Part shown: positions 62,555-64,000 of the stretch, piece by piece
How positions within the stretch are numbered: the stretch's first letter is position 1
Layout of the letters: every line of letters begins with the position of its first letter
Assembly (NCBI GenBank): GCA_910579165.1
Contig: CAJTTF010000004.1
Span: 70,075 to 134,074, forward strand
DNA length: 64,000 nt
Source: an uncultured Atopobiaceae bacterium
GTDB taxonomy: Bacteria > Actinomycetota > Coriobacteriia > Coriobacteriales > Atopobiaceae
Direction: 5' to 3'
Position numbers and translations under genes: made by a program
The notes under the pieces: model-generated
What the model was told of the DNA's origin: nothing
Seen by the model: only the letters and a program-made list of their open reading frames with translations
Databases searched by the model: none

Positions 62555-63722
62555 AATAGCCGTAACCTCCTTCTTCTTGATCGCGAATAATGTGACCTGC
62601 TTCCAGGGCAATAACGCGCTTCTTCATGGAGTCGACCATCTCGCGATCGTGCGTTGCCATGACGACGGTTGTGCCCGTGCGATTAATGCGCTCCAGCAGC
62701 TTCATGATGCCTAGAGAAATAGCAGGATCGAGATTTCCTGTGGGCTCATCGCATACAAGAAGCGGTGGGCGATTCACCATGGCACGCGCAACGCTCACAC
62801 GCTGTTGCTCACCACCGGAAAGCTGATCTGGATACATGTCCGTTTTCTCGGCAAGACCCACAAGACGCAAAACCTCAGGAACCTGCGTGCGTACAACAGA
62901 ACGCGGTTTACCGATGCATTCCAATGAGAACGCAACATTTTCGTAGGTAGTTTTGTCCGGAAGCAGCTTAAAGTCCTGGAAGACACAGCCAATCTGACGA
63001 CGCAGATACGGAACCTTCCAATTGCGCATGCGACCCAGCTCCTGACCGGCCACCATAACGTGCCCATCGGTGGCTATAATCTCGCGCGTGAGGAGCTTCA
63101 AAAACGTTGACTTGCCTGAGCCCGAATGTCCAACCAAAAAGACAAACTCGCCTGGATAGACGTCGAGTGAAACATCCTCTAAGGCTGGCTCATTGGGGCG
63201 CGCAGGATAAACAACGGTCACATTTCGCATTGAAATCGTAGGTGTACCCGTGCGTTGGACCTTCTTTTGAGGACCCTTAGGCGCAAGCGAAGAAAAGACA
63301 GACTGGTAGGTCTCGGCGTCTTGTGTTTGCGTTTGTTGAGTGCCATTAGGAATAGACGTTGTGAGCTTTTCCCGCGTAGCAGCGGCGGAATTAGCCGTAT
63401 GCAATGCAGGATTTGCGGGATTTGCAACGGGTGGGGGAACCGGCATAGCGTCTGCCAGCGTATGGCTAGCTGCCGTCGTTTTTGCTGTTTGAGGCACAAC
63501 TGCATCAAACCCCTGGAAGGCCACCTCTTCAGAGTTTTTTGGTTTGGATGACTTAGAAAAGGTGTGTGCCTTCTTTTTAGTGTGCGCACTTTTTCTACTT
63601 GCTTTGGTGCTTTTGGCGCCCTTGGCAGTATGCGCCCCGCGTGATCCGGTACTCGAGGCTTGTGCGCCGCCTTCCTCATCTCCTGCGATGTTGGGCAGGC
63701 GACCAGCGTCAATTTTAGCCAC
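62541..63722 (-). CDS. ftsE: Cell-division ATPase FtsE with ~160-residue N-terminal extension
   Basis: 393 residues; FtsE is usually about 230. The ABC domain starts near residue 162 (ISMRNVTVVYPARPNEPALEDVSLDVYPGEFVFLVGHSGSGKST), with Walker A at about 198-206, Q-loop CVFQDFKLLPDKTTYENV, signature LSGGEQQR and Walker B LLVCDEPTGNLDP. The extension is rich in Lys/Ser/Ala at first (KKKAHTFSKSSKPKN) and in Pro/Ala/Thr later. The start is GTG, with AAAGGAG five bases before; the ATG nine codons upstream sits before that site. Partner of FtsX. Confidence 0.93.
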   Translation of the reverse strand: MAKIDAGRLPNIAGDEEGGAQASSTGSRGAHTAKGAKSTKASRKSAHTKKKAHTFSKSSKPKNSEEVAFQGFDAVVPQTAKTTAASHTLADAMPVPPPVANPANPALHTANSAAATREKLTTSIPNGTQQTQTQDAETYQSVFSSLAPKGPQKKVQRTGTPTISMRNVTVVYPARPNEPALEDVSLDVYPGEFVFLVGHSGSGKSTFLKLLTREIIATDGHVMVAGQELGRMRNWKVPYLRRQIGCVFQDFKLLPDKTTYENVAFSLECIGKPRSVVRTQVPEVLRLVGLAEKTDMYPDQLSGGEQQRVSVARAMVNRPPLLVCDEPTGNLDPAISLGIMKLLERINRTGTTVVMATHDREMVDSMKKRVIALEAGHIIRDQEEGGYGYYGAL

Positions 63723-63897
63723 ACATACTCCTTTGATGTACGTTTCCATGGCAAATAAGCAGCGTACCCGTATGCAGCAGCATAAGGCACGCGCAAATTT
63801 TCAGATGCTTATTTTACCAGTTTAAGCTCTTTAATTTCATTCCGAGAAAAGAAGATGGTTGGAGTATGGAGATGAAAGGGCTTCAAACCTTGGAGGC

Positions 63898-64000
63898 GGG
63901 ATAGAGAAAAAGGGTAAGGCGCGGACAATGAGGAGCTTGCAGCCGGGATAGAGAAAAAGGGTAAGGCGCGGACTTCAAACAGTTTGGACTACGTCCAAAA
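63898..64000. repeat. Palindromic intergenic repeat element, copy 2 (cut by window end)
   Basis: Two units of GGGATAGAGAAAAAGGGTAA-GGCGCGGA (63898 and 63945), separated by AGGAGCTTGCAGCC, then CTTCAAACAGTTTGGACTAC-GTCCAAAA. This is the reverse of the element at 3.9 kb. The 175 bp between ftsE and this element hold no gene I can support. Confidence 0.85.

Overview
The window looks like chromosomal DNA of a low-to-mid GC member of the Coriobacteriia, most like Atopobium/Lancefieldella (Atopobiaceae). Reasons are the gene mix (stand-alone [FeFe]-hydrogenase, giant fused 2-hydroxyacyl-CoA dehydratase activase, RNase R, FtsEX with a long FtsE tail, peptidase T, amino-sugar catabolism, ECF vitamin uptake) and an anaerobic, host-associated outlook. 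The genus is inferred from recognition of the proteins, not from a search. There are two tRNA genes, a tmRNA and one strong candidate structured ncRNA. No rRNA, phage, IS transposase or CRISPR array was seen. Most genes lie on the minus strand.

Layout. 1-3 kb: start of a nitrilase-fold amidase gene, then copper export (copA, copZ-like). 3.3-8.2 kb: LMW phosphatase, a palindromic intergenic repeat, ligA, htrA, a Cys-rich membrane peptide. 8.4-10.8 kb: a 43-codon gene with its own promoter and terminator facing a radical SAM/SPASM peptide-maturase-like gene, then gpmA. 11-17 kb: aspS, a HAD phosphatase, [FeFe]-hydrogenase, hisS. 17-21.9 kb: amino-sugar genes agaS-nagA with an alpha/beta hydrolase coupled to hisS, then pepT. 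21.9-26.5 kb: fused activase. 26.8-36.8 kb: envelope and transport block (beta-lactamase-fold protein, murB, NlpC/P60-like hydrolase, ECF transporter with RibU-like S component, peptidoglycan-binding protein, prenyl synthase, galE, tRNA-Thr). 37-41.7 kb: five consecutive genes, most with Lys/Ala/Thr-rich tails. 41.8-49.6 kb: hpf, an orphan solute-binding lipoprotein, a 287-nt structured RNA resembling the raiA motif in position, comFC, rsmA, metG, rsmI, a GH5-like hydrolase, tRNA-Phe. 49.9-55.3 kb: pyk, HAD, CBS-type pyrophosphatase, fruK and a short rubredoxin. 55.5-58.9 kb: tmRNA, a 33-bp tandem array in front of an AAA/DUF4143 ATPase, flavin reductase, smpB. 58.8-63.7 kb: TPR protein, rnr, ftsX, ftsE. 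63.9 kb: the 3.9-kb palindromic repeat recurs in the opposite orientation.

Two themes run through the window. First, trans-translation and ribosome care (tmRNA, SmpB, RNase R, HPF, RsmA, RsmI) are concentrated here. Second, imperfect tandem duplication is everywhere: intergenic spacers after copA, smpB, rnr and probably rsmA are built from decayed copies of the 3' ends of the neighbouring genes, and rsmA carries an in-frame triplication. The best candidates for something undescribed are the radical SAM/mini-peptide pair, the structured RNA between comFC and hpf, the 33-bp array, and the gene-tail duplications.
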